Positions 1 to 8,200 of a stretch of 43,998 bases of DNA are shown piece after piece. Both the position numbers and the translations under genes were made by a program. This DNA comes from an uncultured Clostridium sp. Lineage in GTDB: Bacteria > Bacillota > Clostridia > Lachnospirales > Lachnospiraceae. The notes under the pieces are model-generated. The model was given only the letters and a program-made list of their open reading frames with translations, did not search any database and was not told the DNA's origin. Numbering within the stretch: position 1 is the first letter of the stretch; the number at the start of each line of letters is the position of its first letter. The DNA is taken from NCBI GenBank assembly GCA_947644195.1, contig CANRZB010000033.1, forward strand, positions 1 through 43,998, given 5' to 3'.

Positions 1-92
1 TGCAGAAGATCCGCGACGGTGAGCCTCTCGGCGGCAAGGCAAGCGCTGAGTCCGATTTTGCCACCGATGACGATGAAGATTTTCTCAACTAA
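1..92 (+). CDS. C-terminal tail of a phage replication protein, probably DUF2815 (partial)
   Basis: Only the last 29 codons are in the window; the frame is open from base 3 and ends with TAA at 90-92. The visible tail is rich in Gly, Ser and acidic residues (…GGKAS… then DDDEDFLN). Acidic C-termini like this are typical of phage single-stranded-DNA-binding proteins. In Firmicutes prophages the gene before a family-A phage polymerase is often a DUF2815 ssDNA-binding protein, so that is the likely identity. The assignment rests on the acidic tail and the neighbours only. It is followed after 18 bases, with a GGAAAGGAG ribosome site, by a small membrane protein gene and then the truncated polymerase, on the same strand. 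Confidence 0.4.
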   Translation, partial: QKIRDGEPLGGKASAESDFATDDDEDFLN

Positions 93-110
93 GGAAAGGA
101 GCGCAAAACT

Positions 111-302
111 ATGGAAAGCACAGTAATGATTTCATCCCTTCTCTGCAACATCTTAATCGGGTGCTTCTGCATCGTAGTCCTGTCTTGGGCAGTGGTCGCC
201 ATCCAGACGGTGATCAACGACTTCAAGCGTGAGAAACGCGAGGAGAAAAAGGCCGCGCAGGACGACGAATACCATATCAAACGTATGGAAGCCCTGAAAT
301 AA
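111..302 (+). CDS. small single-pass membrane protein of the phage remnant
   Basis: 63 residues. Residues about 5-30 form one hydrophobic segment (ISSLLCNILIGCFCIVVLSW), followed by a strongly charged C-terminal half rich in Lys, Arg and Glu. The layout is that of a small inner-membrane protein with a cytoplasmic charged tail. The start is supported by an AAGGAAAGGAG site about 10 bases upstream. It lies between the probable DUF2815 tail and the phage polymerase on the same strand, so it was probably co-transcribed with the phage replication genes. I do not recognise the family and propose no function. It may be non-functional now, because the next gene is truncated. Confidence 0.6.
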   Translation: MESTVMISSLLCNILIGCFCIVVLSWAVVAIQTVINDFKREKREEKKAAQDDEYHIKRMEALK

Positions 303-366
303 TCCAGTAACGGCAGGCGGCTTAGGAGCAATCTTAAGCCGCTTGTTTGAATTGAGGTGAAAATCT

Positions 367-1551
367 ATGCAAACACTCAGTATTGATATCGAAACTTACA
401 GCGACGTGAATCTATCCAAGTGCGGCGTTTATAAATATGCCGAGTCTCCGGATTTTGAAATACTACTGTTCGGCTACAGCGCCGATGGCTCCGATGTGAC
501 GGTCATCGACCTTGCACAGGGAGAACACCTGCCGCAGGAAATCATAGAAGCCCTGACTGATGATGCTGTCATCAAATGGGCTTTCAATGCAAATTTTGAA
601 CGGGTGTGCTTATCCCGGTATCTCCGTTATCTTGGAGTTAGCCTTGATCCCTTCCATGATAACCATCCTCTCTCGACCGAGTGCGCCCGCTTCTTAAATC
701 CGGAAAGCTGGCGCTGCTCTGTGGTCTGGGCGGCCACAATGGGACTGCCGCTTTCTCTGGAAGGTGTCGGTGCCGTCCTTGGTCTTGAAAAACAGAAACT
801 TACAGAGGGAAAAGACCTGATCAAATACTTCTCCGTACCCTGTGCTCCTACAAAGGCCAACGGCGGTCGCACGAGGAACCACCCCTTCCATGCGCCGGAC
901 AAGTGGGAAGCCTACAAAAAATATAACATCCGTGATGCGGAAACCGAGATCGGCATTAAAGATCGTCTTGCCAAATTCCCTGTGCCGGAGGAGGTATGGG
1001 ATGAATACCACATCGATCAGGAAATCAATGACAGAGGTGTCCGGCTCGACATGGATCTTGTGAAGGAAGCTATCGAAATGGACTCCCGATCCCAGTCTGA
1101 ACTGACTGCTACCATGAAAGATATGACAGCACTTGATAATCCAAACTCCGTCCAGCAAATGAAACAGTGGCTCTCTGACAACGGTCTCGAAACTGACAGT
1201 CTTGGGAAGAAGGTTTTGGCGGAGCTTATTAAAACCGCTCCTCTAGAGCTTCAGACCGTTCTGGAACTCAGACAGCAGCTTGCCAAATCCTCCGTCAAGA
1301 AATACCAGACGATGGAACGGGCGGTCTGTGATGACGGAAGGGCTCGCGGCATGTTCGCATTTTACGGAGCCAACCGTACCGGGCGCTGGGCGGGCAGGCT
1401 TATACAATTACAAAACCTCCCGCAAAATCATCTCCCGGATCTGGCCGATGCACGTGCTCTTGTGAAATCTGGGGACTTCGATGCCGTAAAGCTCTTATAT
1501 GAGGATGTGCCGGACACGCTCTCTCAATTCAACAAATCTTCCCCGGAGTGA
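367..1551 (+). pseudogene. truncated phage-type family-A DNA polymerase (exonuclease part and start of polymerase)
   Basis: 394 codons are open, but phage polymerases of this type are about 640-650 residues. The N-terminus begins with the 3'-5' exonuclease motif DIETYS, and YNIRDAETEIGI near residue 190 matches later exonuclease motifs. Residues about 200-385 match the region leading into the polymerase domain, including GRWAGRLIQLQNLP. Family resemblance stops after DTLSQ (Q387 at 1525-1527); the last seven residues are foreign. The polymerase catalytic motifs A, B and C are therefore missing, and replication activity should be lost. At the break the sequence runs into the reversed 5' part of a response-regulator gene. 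The start has a GAGGTGAAA ribosome site. This is the right edge of a decayed prophage or integrative element. Confidence 0.85.
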
Positions 1552-1652
1552 TAAAGGTCTACTGTATATTCCGGTTTATATTGTATTAAATGCCCCCTGA
1601 TTTCGTCTGCAATCAATTTCTCATCATCGCATACCGCTATCTTTAAATTCAT
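1524..1652 (-). pseudogene. 5' fragment of a LytTR-family response regulator gene
   Basis: Reading the minus strand from ATG at 1652 gives 42 codons, ending at TGA 1524-1526. The protein begins MNLKIAVCDDEKLIADEI and continues to SGEDLL, which is the beta1-alpha1-beta2 part of a CheY-like receiver with its acidic CDDE pocket. A GAGGTG ribosome site precedes the ATG, and a promoter-like TTGTTG-17 bp-TAAAAT lies just upstream. The gene therefore keeps its expression signals but loses the phospho-acceptor Asp and the LytTR DNA-binding domain. The 3' break falls in the same few bases (about 1524-1530) as the break of the phage polymerase, so one recombination event removed the ends of both genes. 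It was too short to stand out as an ORF. Confidence 0.8.
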
Positions 1653-1668
1653 TCCATCTCACCTCAGA

Positions 1669-1702
1669 TTATGATTTTATCACAAACGTACTTTTACAAC
1701 AA
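1669..1702 (-). promoter_or_regulatory. sigma-A-like promoter of the truncated response regulator
   Basis: On the minus strand, TTGTTG and TAAAAT are separated by about 17 bases, immediately upstream of the GAGGTG ribosome site of the 42-codon fragment. The match to the -35 and -10 consensus is moderate. If active, it would transcribe the fragment and run antisense into the phage polymerase remnant. Confidence 0.4.
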
Positions 1703-1748
1703 TACCGCTTATCTCAAATCTGCAGCCTTTTATCACGCCATACCGCCA

Positions 1749-2450
1749 TTATCCGTTCGCCCTTCGCATCTTCCACTCAAAATGTTGTTTGCGAATTTCT
1801 GTAGATTTGCTGCGGCTTAATGATAATTCACGGTTTCCAGCAATACGAACCATATTTTGTTCTACTTTTCGGATATGCTCTAAATTTACCAAATAGGATC
1901 TGCTTGTAAAAACAAAACCTTTATCCTGTAACCTTTTTGCAAGGTCTTTTAAAGGTTCTACACATTGATACGTTTCATTCTCTTTTGTATGCATCAGCAC
2001 TACATGATCATATGCTTCAAAATAAAGTATATCATAACACTGTATCTCCTGCTCTCCAAGAAATTTAAGAGGTACGGAAACGGTCTGATATTTTTGTAAA
2101 TTTAATAGTGCACTATCCAGTGCTTCTGTAATTTCTTGCATCTCATGCTTATCTATATAACGGAAAGCTTCTACTTTATATCCTTGACGGCTCATTTCAA
2201 TATGCGTAGTCAATATGATAAATAAAGAATCCCCATGATTCAAACGGTACTCCTGGAGTATGGAAAACCCATTTCTTCCCTGCATTTCTATATCCATAAA
2301 TACAATTTGGTAATCCCTTCCCCTTTGTAAAAAAACCTCACCAGAAGAAAACATATCGATTGTTACATCGACCCTGCCAAAATAGTCCTTTATATATTTT
2401 TTTATTTGCTTTAACCAGTTTTTTTCATCATCAACAACGGCAATACGCAT
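1749..2450 (-). CDS. LytTR-family response regulator (AgrA/VirR-like)
   Basis: 233 residues from ATG 2450, which has a GGGAG site about 10 bases upstream; a longer reading to 2483 lacks such a site. Residues 1-120 are a CheY-like receiver: the acidic pocket is DDE at 7-9, the phospho-acceptor Asp is in FMDIEMQG (D53), and Thr and Lys positions follow. Residues about 130-228 form a LytTR DNA-binding domain, with YFEAYDHVVLMHT and FVFTSRSYLVNLEHIRKV as the usual landmarks. The gene overlaps the end of the sensor kinase gene by 20 bases, so the two are translationally coupled partners. LytTR proteins normally bind two direct half-sites one DNA turn-pair apart. Candidate sites occur at 4087-4120 and 14032-14065. 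Confidence 0.9.
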   Translation of the reverse strand: MRIAVVDDEKNWLKQIKKYIKDYFGRVDVTIDMFSSGEVFLQRGRDYQIVFMDIEMQGRNGFSILQEYRLNHGDSLFIILTTHIEMSRQGYKVEAFRYIDKHEMQEITEALDSALLNLQKYQTVSVPLKFLGEQEIQCYDILYFEAYDHVVLMHTKENETYQCVEPLKDLAKRLQDKGFVFTSRSYLVNLEHIRKVEQNMVRIAGNRELSLSRSKSTEIRKQHFEWKMRRANG

Positions 2451-3753
2451 TATACTTTTCTCCCTTCTCTTTATCTTCCTCAAACGGAGTCATATTTTCC
2501 AATACGATATCTATTACAAATTCCTGCTCCTGTATCTCGATATCAACCATTCCTGCATATTTTTCTACACTGTCTTGAATATTACAGATGCCAAAACCAT
2601 GCAGCTCCTTATTCTGTTTCGTTGTTATCAGCCTATTTCCCTGCCTACTCAAATTTCCGTTATATGCATTTTTCTCTCTTATAAAAATAAGCGTATCATC
2701 AAAATGAACCGATAACTCCACACTGCCTTTCTGCGTCAGCTTTTCCACACTTTCTAATGCATTTGACATAAGGTTAGAGAAAATCGTACATAAATCATAA
2801 GCCTGAACATAACATTCCTGTGGCAGTCTCCCATTCACAAGGAATGTACAATCCCTTTTTGTAAATTGGGCAGCGTAATAATTCAAAATTGCATCCACAG
2901 TCTCATTCTTTACACTGAGATAACCGGGAATCTGTTCGATGTTGCCACAGATTGTATCAATATAATCCCCCAATTTATCCCATTCTTCTTCATATATATA
3001 CTTTTTTACAGCCAGCATATGTGCTCTCATATCATGGCAGAATCTCTTAGTGGCAAGATTCTTTTCCTCTAAATATTGATAATGTTCTGCCTGCAGTTCC
3101 AGATACTGCTCCTTCAGTTTTTCATTTTTACGGTGCCAGTTATTTGAAGTAGCCAGCACCAGCACAAATGCCATCTGCACCAATGAACTGGCTGTCAGCA
3201 TAATGTATATTACTGTAAATTCTTCATGTACGTTCATAAGTTTCTTTTCTATCAAAACCAGAACAGATGCATTTACGATACAAATGACCAAAAAAACAAT
3301 AAAATATCCCGTAGACAATTCCTGCAATGTGGTCTTTTGATAATGTGATATGATCCCAAAGATAATCCCAAGAATAATCAGAGTAATGCATCCAGCAAAC
3401 AAATTTTGATATCGGCTCAGATGATATTCTGTTATCCGCAGACATAACCTAACCAGCACATAGCTGATTGTATCTACAGACAAAATAACCCCTCCCGACC
3501 AAAGAACAATAACAATATCATGATATGTAACTTGTTCCATCAAAATATAAAACAGGAATACAGCATATAAAATATATAATACTGGATATATAATGCTCAA
3601 TTTAAAATAGTTCATTAAAATGCCCGTAAAGACGATATCTCCCGCAGCCAGCAGTCTTCTTTTTAAATCCTTTGTCAATACCGTAGAAAAACCCAGCAGG
3701 TAAATCATAAGAAATTTACCCGATTCCAGCATATAATATGCAACTTCTGTCAT
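2431..3753 (-). CDS. AgrC-like sensor histidine kinase (GHKL ATPase)
   Basis: 440 residues. Roughly residues 1-205 contain six hydrophobic segments, as in AgrC/VirS-type peptide sensors. The dimerisation segment carries FCHDMRAH with the phospho-acceptor His at about 240. It is followed by a GHKL-type ATPase: N-box IFSNLMSNALESV near residue 335 and the G-box HGFGICNIQDSV near 390. This family detects small extracellular peptides through the membrane domain and phosphorylates a LytTR regulator. The start has AGGAG at the right distance. The gene overlaps its response regulator by 20 bases. No AgrB-type processing protease is visible, so any signal peptide would have to be linear, processed elsewhere, or not an Agr peptide. 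Upstream lie a terminator and a very short peptide gene. Confidence 0.9.
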   Translation of the reverse strand: MTEVAYYMLESGKFLMIYLLGFSTVLTKDLKRRLLAAGDIVFTGILMNYFKLSIIYPVLYILYAVFLFYILMEQVTYHDIVIVLWSGGVILSVDTISYVLVRLCLRITEYHLSRYQNLFAGCITLIILGIIFGIISHYQKTTLQELSTGYFIVFLVICIVNASVLVLIEKKLMNVHEEFTVIYIMLTASSLVQMAFVLVLATSNNWHRKNEKLKEQYLELQAEHYQYLEEKNLATKRFCHDMRAHMLAVKKYIYEEEWDKLGDYIDTICGNIEQIPGYLSVKNETVDAILNYYAAQFTKRDCTFLVNGRLPQECYVQAYDLCTIFSNLMSNALESVEKLTQKGSVELSVHFDDTLIFIREKNAYNGNLSRQGNRLITTKQNKELHGFGICNIQDSVEKYAGMVDIEIQEQEFVIDIVLENMTPFEEDKEKGEKYNAYCRC

Positions 3754-3864
3754 ATGTATCTCCTAGCATTATAATATATAACAAAATCTTCGAATGACTA
3801 TGTTTCATTTTTCATTATTACATAAAACAAAAGCTGTTTCAACCATAAATATAGTTTTTCCAAG

Positions 3865-3908
3865 AAAAAATGTATGTCAATTAACATTTAGCTAACTGAC
3901 ATACATTT
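3865..3908 (-). terminator. intrinsic terminator of the short peptide transcript
   Basis: An 18-bp nearly perfect inverted repeat (3868-3885 with 3891-3908, AAATGTATGTCA core) has a 5-base loop and is followed on the minus strand by six T residues. It sits between the short hydrophobic peptide ORF and the sensor kinase gene. The peptide/leader transcript would thus end here, and only read-through would reach the kinase. Confidence 0.75.
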
Positions 3909-3919
3909 CTGCTTTTTCT

Positions 3920-4036
3920 TCATTGTCGGTTCTGCATCCTTTTAATAATCCTATTACTTCCAATGATGCAAAATCCAATATAACCAATTAATATCCAATA
4001 ACATATCCTTCTCCTTTCTTTTGCCAGCCCCCTCAT
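3920..4036 (-). other. short hydrophobic peptide gene, probably frameshifted
   Basis: Two overlapping short frames occur. ATG at 4004 has the best ribosome site of the area (AAAGGAG, 6 bases away) but codes for only 16 residues (MLLDINWLYWILHHWK, stop 3954). The overlapping frame, open from ATG 4036 without a ribosome site to TGA 3920, has a classic membrane segment (YWILIGYIGFCIIG) and a basic tail (RIIKRMQNRQ). Removing one T from the TT at 4000-4001 would join the good start directly to this frame and give a 27-residue membrane peptide. This fits either a recent frameshift in a signal or leader peptide or a genuine 16-residue peptide. It lies between a paired repeat (4087-4120) and a terminator (3865-3908), upstream of the sensor kinase. 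Confidence 0.4.
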
Positions 4037-4086
4037 ATCTTGCTACAAATTTACAGTAACATTTGTAGGGCAGAAAAAGAAGAAAG

Positions 4087-4120
4087 ATTGCGTGAATGGT
4101 TGTAAATTTGCGTGAATGGT
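4087..4120 (-). promoter_or_regulatory. paired direct repeat, candidate LytTR operator for the peptide/kinase unit
   Basis: Two copies of a 14-mer, ATTGCGTGAATGGT (4087-4100) and TTTGCGTGAATGGT (4107-4120), start exactly 20 bp apart. The same motif pair with the same spacing occurs at 14032-14065 upstream of the RHS gene. Within each copy TGCGTGAAT matches the published LytTR half-site pattern ([TA][AC][CA]GTTN[AG][TG]) at 7 of 9 positions. The short peptide ORF and its terminator lie just downstream on the minus strand. Confidence 0.55.
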
Positions 4121-4143
4121 AAGTATGTTATACCCTTTCCTTT

Positions 4144-4425
4144 TCAGTCAAATTCCTTTGCTTCCAATTTTTGATTCAACTTAATTAATACAACATTCAG
4201 TCTTTGTTCTAAGATGTCTATAACCTCTTGATTTTGCTTAATGGAATATATTGCATTTCCGGTATCCTCATGCCACAATAATTCATATATTATATTACAT
4301 AAGCTCAACTTTATTATGCTAAAATATATACCATCCACTTTTTCATCTGCTAACATTCCAAACTCTCTACAGAAAATTTTTACTAAATAATCGTTACCAT
4401 TTTCATAATCCCAGTTAATAAGCAA
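4144..4425 (-). CDS. small acidic protein, probable orphan immunity protein of the displaced toxin tip
   Basis: 93 residues from a TTG codon at 4425. The same frame is open back to the stop at 4480 and holds 18 more plausible codons (…YDKNRTEFLLINW), but no ATG, so the true start is uncertain and the 5' end may be damaged. The protein is acidic and soluble, with no signal peptide or membrane segment. It has long helical stretches (residues about 35-90, ending IDILEQRLNVVLIKLNQKL). I do not recognise the family. It lies directly after the broken alternative RHS tip, which is where cognate immunity genes of displaced toxin cassettes are kept. Immunity function is therefore inferred from position only. 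Confidence 0.5.
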   Translation of the reverse strand: MLINWDYENGNDYLVKIFCREFGMLADEKVDGIYFSIIKLSLCNIIYELLWHEDTGNAIYSIKQNQEVIDILEQRLNVVLIKLNQKLEAKEFD

Positions 4426-4479
4426 AAACTCCGTTCTATTTTTATCATAAATGTAATGTTTTTTTAGGTCACTTCCATG

Positions 4480-4893
4480 TCATTTTACCCCTAATGATTC
4501 GTTTACCTCTTTTCTTGAACGTTTAGAACTCGCAATTATCTCTTCGTATATGTCATCTCCAGTAAGTCCCTTGTCAATCTGTTTCTAAATCATTTCCTCC
4601 CACGTCATATTAGGCTCCGTCCCATACAACAATTTCGCTAACACCCTATCTTCCATCCATTCTTTTGCTTGTGTCCTAAATTGATTTCTCAAACTAAAAG
4701 CCTGTTCTATCAAGGACAATTTTTTATCAAGCAAATCTGGTATTGTAGCCTCCTGTTTCGGATACCATTCCCTTGCTTCAACATTCCTCAAAGAATGTCT
4801 ACCACTTTTACTACCTATGGTATGTCCATCCAGTGCTCCAATCACTGCTCCTACTACAATATTTTTCTTATAATCATGATAGAAATATTTTAG
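4480..4893 (-). pseudogene. displaced RHS toxin-tip cassette, broken by an in-frame stop
   Basis: The frame downstream of the immunity gene has no ATG. It opens with a small hydrophobic Gly/Ala stretch (NIVVGAVIGALDGHTIG) like the pre-toxin segment after an RHS core. It continues with RHSLRNVEAREWYPKQEA and FSLRNQFRTQAKEWMEDR, a helical tail of the kind I recall from C-terminal tips of RHS/polymorphic toxins. A TAG at 4585-4587 interrupts it. The same frame then resumes sensibly for 34 codons (KQIDKGLTGDDIYEEIIASS…) to TGA at 4480. The absence of a start and the internal stop both indicate a silent or decayed cassette, left behind when the active tip of the large RHS gene was replaced. The biochemical activity of this tip is not evident. 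Confidence 0.7.
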
Positions 4894-5241
4894 TTAGTAT
4901 TTAAATTTCGGAATAACTTCAAACGGAATTTTCCACTTCTCCAACTCTTTAATTACATTCCTAACCTTTGGTGCTTTGTCCTTTAATATGCAAACATGAT
5001 TTTCCATCAACATTTTTCTTGCAACAATAAAATTGACTCCTGCTGTTCTAGCTATACATTTTATCTTTTCCTTATTGATTTCATTTGCTTTCTTTATGTA
5101 AATGCTATATTCAGTAACATCCCCACAAATCATGTCAATTTTTGTTGTTATTAAATTCCATCCACAATTCAAACACTTCCAACCCTGTACAGAATCTTCC
5201 GTAAACCAACTCATTTTGGATTGGCATTTTTCACATATCAT
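4894..5241 (-). CDS. zinc-ribbon protein, probable immunity protein for the RHS toxin
   Basis: 115 residues from ATG 5241. The GGGAGG ribosome site lies inside the last codons of the RHS gene, and the start is only 4 bases after the RHS stop; a longer reading to 5286 has no such support. The N-terminus carries two Cys pairs (CEKC and CLNC, about 20 residues apart) that can bind one zinc as a ribbon. The C-terminal ~65 residues (IKCIARTAGVNFIVARKML… to the end) are Lys-rich alpha/beta sequence that recalls a ribosomal L7/L12-type fold, which is only an impression. No signal peptide, so it is cytoplasmic. Tight coupling directly behind the toxin tip is the standard place for the cognate immunity gene, but I cannot name an immunity family. 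Confidence 0.65.
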   Translation of the reverse strand: MICEKCQSKMSWFTEDSVQGWKCLNCGWNLITTKIDMICGDVTEYSIYIKKANEINKEKIKCIARTAGVNFIVARKMLMENHVCILKDKAPKVRNVIKELEKWKIPFEVIPKFKY

Positions 5242-5245
5242 CTCA

Positions 5246-8200
5246 TCAATATCCTCCCGGTTTAAATGTTTTAAATATACCCTCATTATGCATATCTGGC
5301 AATCCGTTTTTCGTCATTCCTGCAACAAAATAATTTCCATTTTGCCCTGACCATAAATAATTTGTAGGAGCATAAACCTCTACATTAAGTTTATTCGCAA
5401 GATTTTGAGCAAATCCGTTATCTAAAGCACCCGTATTACAAGATAATAATCTAATTGCCTGACCATTATATCCATCTGTATTCTGTATTAAACGTGCAGC
5501 TGTTCTTGAATCAACAATTATCTTTTTACCATTATGGGTAACCTGTATTCCATTAGAAGTTCCATGTGCAACAATATCAAAATAACCATTAGCATCAATA
5601 TCAGTTCTTTTACTTATATTTTTTAAAAATGCATCATCAGAATCCATAAAAGTTGCGTCTCCCACGGAGTAACTACCACCCTTATCTCCCCAAGAAACAA
5701 CCTTTTTCCCTATGTTACTATTTGCAACAGCCGTTGACGCTCCACCAGTAATCGCTCCACCTACTGCACCTGCTGCTGTAGCACCTAGAGTCTGTAATGG
5801 ATTATATTTCTCTTGTAAACCTAATCCAATTTTAGCTGTCTGTGTAGCAATGTCACTAGCACCTTGCTCCGCTGCACCAATCATACCAGCCTGAGCCGAT
5901 GCTCCTAACGCTTTGCTAACAATAGCAGTCCCTGCTTTTTTTGCAGCCTCCGCTCCTGCTTTTTTGGTAGCGGCACTTGTAACTTTACTTGCAACTTTGC
6001 TGCCTACTTTTCCGGCAACTCCGCTGACTGCACCGCCTGCTATAAATCCTGCGGCACCCCCGGCTGCTGATACTGCCGCCTCTTTCCAGTTGTATTCCTT
6101 ACCTTTACTGCTAATAAGCTGGTTTGCTGAATTTCCTGCAAAACTGGATACAGCTCCAACAGCGGCTTGTTTTGCTACAGTTTTAGCTGCTACTTTTACC
6201 CCTGTCTTTGCTGCTGTACCCGCTGCCGTGGCTGCAAGACTTCCACCAAAGGTAAATCCTGCTGCTGCTCCTGTAATGGCGCCTTCTGCTGCTGCACCCC
6301 ATAACTGGCTTGCCTTGACACTTTTTCCCTGTATCTTGCTGGAAATATATTTAGCTCCGGCTCCAATCGCTGCACCTGCTACTGCTCCAACAGCAGCTGT
6401 GATGAAGTTAAAGGCATGCCCATCCGGGTCATACCCCGTTACCGGCTGGTTATGGCAATAGGTATACTTATTCAGGCTCAGCGGATCGGTATACTTACCG
6501 GAAGCAGTATCCTCTGTCAGGAATCTTGCCGTCCTTGGATTATAGTACCGGCTCTGCAGGTAATACAGCCCGCTTTCAGAATCCTGATAATAACCGGCAT
6601 AACGGTAAGGATTGGAAACCGTTTCCTTCTCTGTGATGGCATTGCCAAAGGCATCATAGTCGTATTCATTCTTAACAGTTCCTGCCTGGTCAAGAACGCT
6701 GACGACATCGCCATGGTTGTTATACTGGTAGTATAGCACATCACTTCCAGCCGTGGCAATCAGATTTGTGCCATGAATATTCGTTTTTGTCTGCCCTGCT
6801 GACTGCTCTGTCAGGAGCTTTTTCCCATCATAGGTAAATACGGCAGTGTTTCCATTTACATTCTTGGAGGCACGTAGACCGGTTGCATAGTAAGTATAGT
6901 CTGCCTGACTGCCGTCACTGCCGCTGATATGTGTCAGTTGGTTCAGTTCATCGTAGACATAGGTATCCGCTTTCGTGGTTCCCGCTGCACTATCCTTTGC
7001 CACAACGCTGGTCTGGTTTCCGTTGGCATCATAATAATAGGCAGTATGTACTGTTGTATCCGGCTTCTGTTCCACCGTTTCTGTCAGACGGTTCTGGCTG
7101 TCATAAGTGTAACTGATTTCTGTTACATCACTGCCATCCGCTACCTTCTGGTTTCTGCGGTTTCCGGCTCTGTCGTATGTATAGCTTGTCACTCTGCCGG
7201 ATGGCTCTGTCATGCTGACAAGCTGTTTGTCTCCATTATAACGGTATGTCGTTGTTCCCTTTGGCTCCTGCTTCTTTGTCAGCAGTCCTTCCGGATCATA
7301 ATTATAATAATACTTCTTATTGGTTCCATCCGGATTCGTATTGATGATTCCTGTCAGAAGATTTCTTCCGTCAAAGGTATAACTTGTCTTCATGCCATTG
7401 GAATGAATCATTTTTATCTGGTTTCCGTTGGCATCATAGTCATACTGGGTATTCTGCCCATTATACTCCACCTTGTTGATGCGGTTCATCTTATCGTAAC
7501 TGTACTTTATAAGCTGATTCACACCGGACTGCACCGTGAGACGGTTTCCTGCCGCATCATAAGTATAGCTAACCGTCTGGTTCTGAGAGGTAACCATTTT
7601 TGTCATCCGGGACAGTGCATCATAACTATACTTTGCCTCGCCGGTATTGTCTGCCATGGTAAGCATATTTCCCAGCTTATCATAGCTGTACTGGTAAGAA
7701 ATCTTTCCCGCCTTTTCTGTCAGAAGCTGGTTACGTGCATCATAGGTGTATTTTGTGACGATACCATTGCGGTCTGTTTTGGCAATCAGATTAGAAACCT
7801 TGTCATAACTGTAGGTTTCTTCCTTTCCGGCACCATCTGTCATGGAAATTTTCCGGTTCATGCTGTCATAATTGTAAGATACCGTCCTGCCTTCTCCATC
7901 TGTCTGTTTTAACAGGTTTCCTGCCAGATCATAGCAGTATGCCGTTTCATTGGATTCCGCATCTGTTACCCTTACCAGCTGGTCAAAATCATCATAACGG
8001 TAGCTGGTTACCTTGCCGTTACGGTCAGTTTCTTTCACTAAGTTGCCAATTGCATCATAATGATACTTGGTCGTATTACCTGCCTGGTCTGTAGAAGATA
8101 TTTTTCTTCCCAGCTTATCATATCCGGTGGAGGTCTCCCCTCCCTTGGCATCGGTTATCCTGGTCTGCCTTCCCATAGAATCATACTCATACGATATGCT

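Noticed and set aside
3754-3800. Third copy of the paired LytTR-type repeat directly before the sensor kinase
   Set aside because: I read through the region and found no CGTGAAT-like pair there; only AT-rich sequence and the AGGAG site are present.
5712-6461. Ala/Pro-rich plus-strand frames
   Set aside because: Antisense of the Ala/Gly-rich pre-toxin segment of the RHS protein; no ribosome sites.
6929-7912. 327-codon plus-strand open frame
   Set aside because: It is the antisense of the YD-repeat tract. The codon pattern follows the 60-bp repeat, the translation is repetitive Ile/Cys-rich, and there is no ribosome site.
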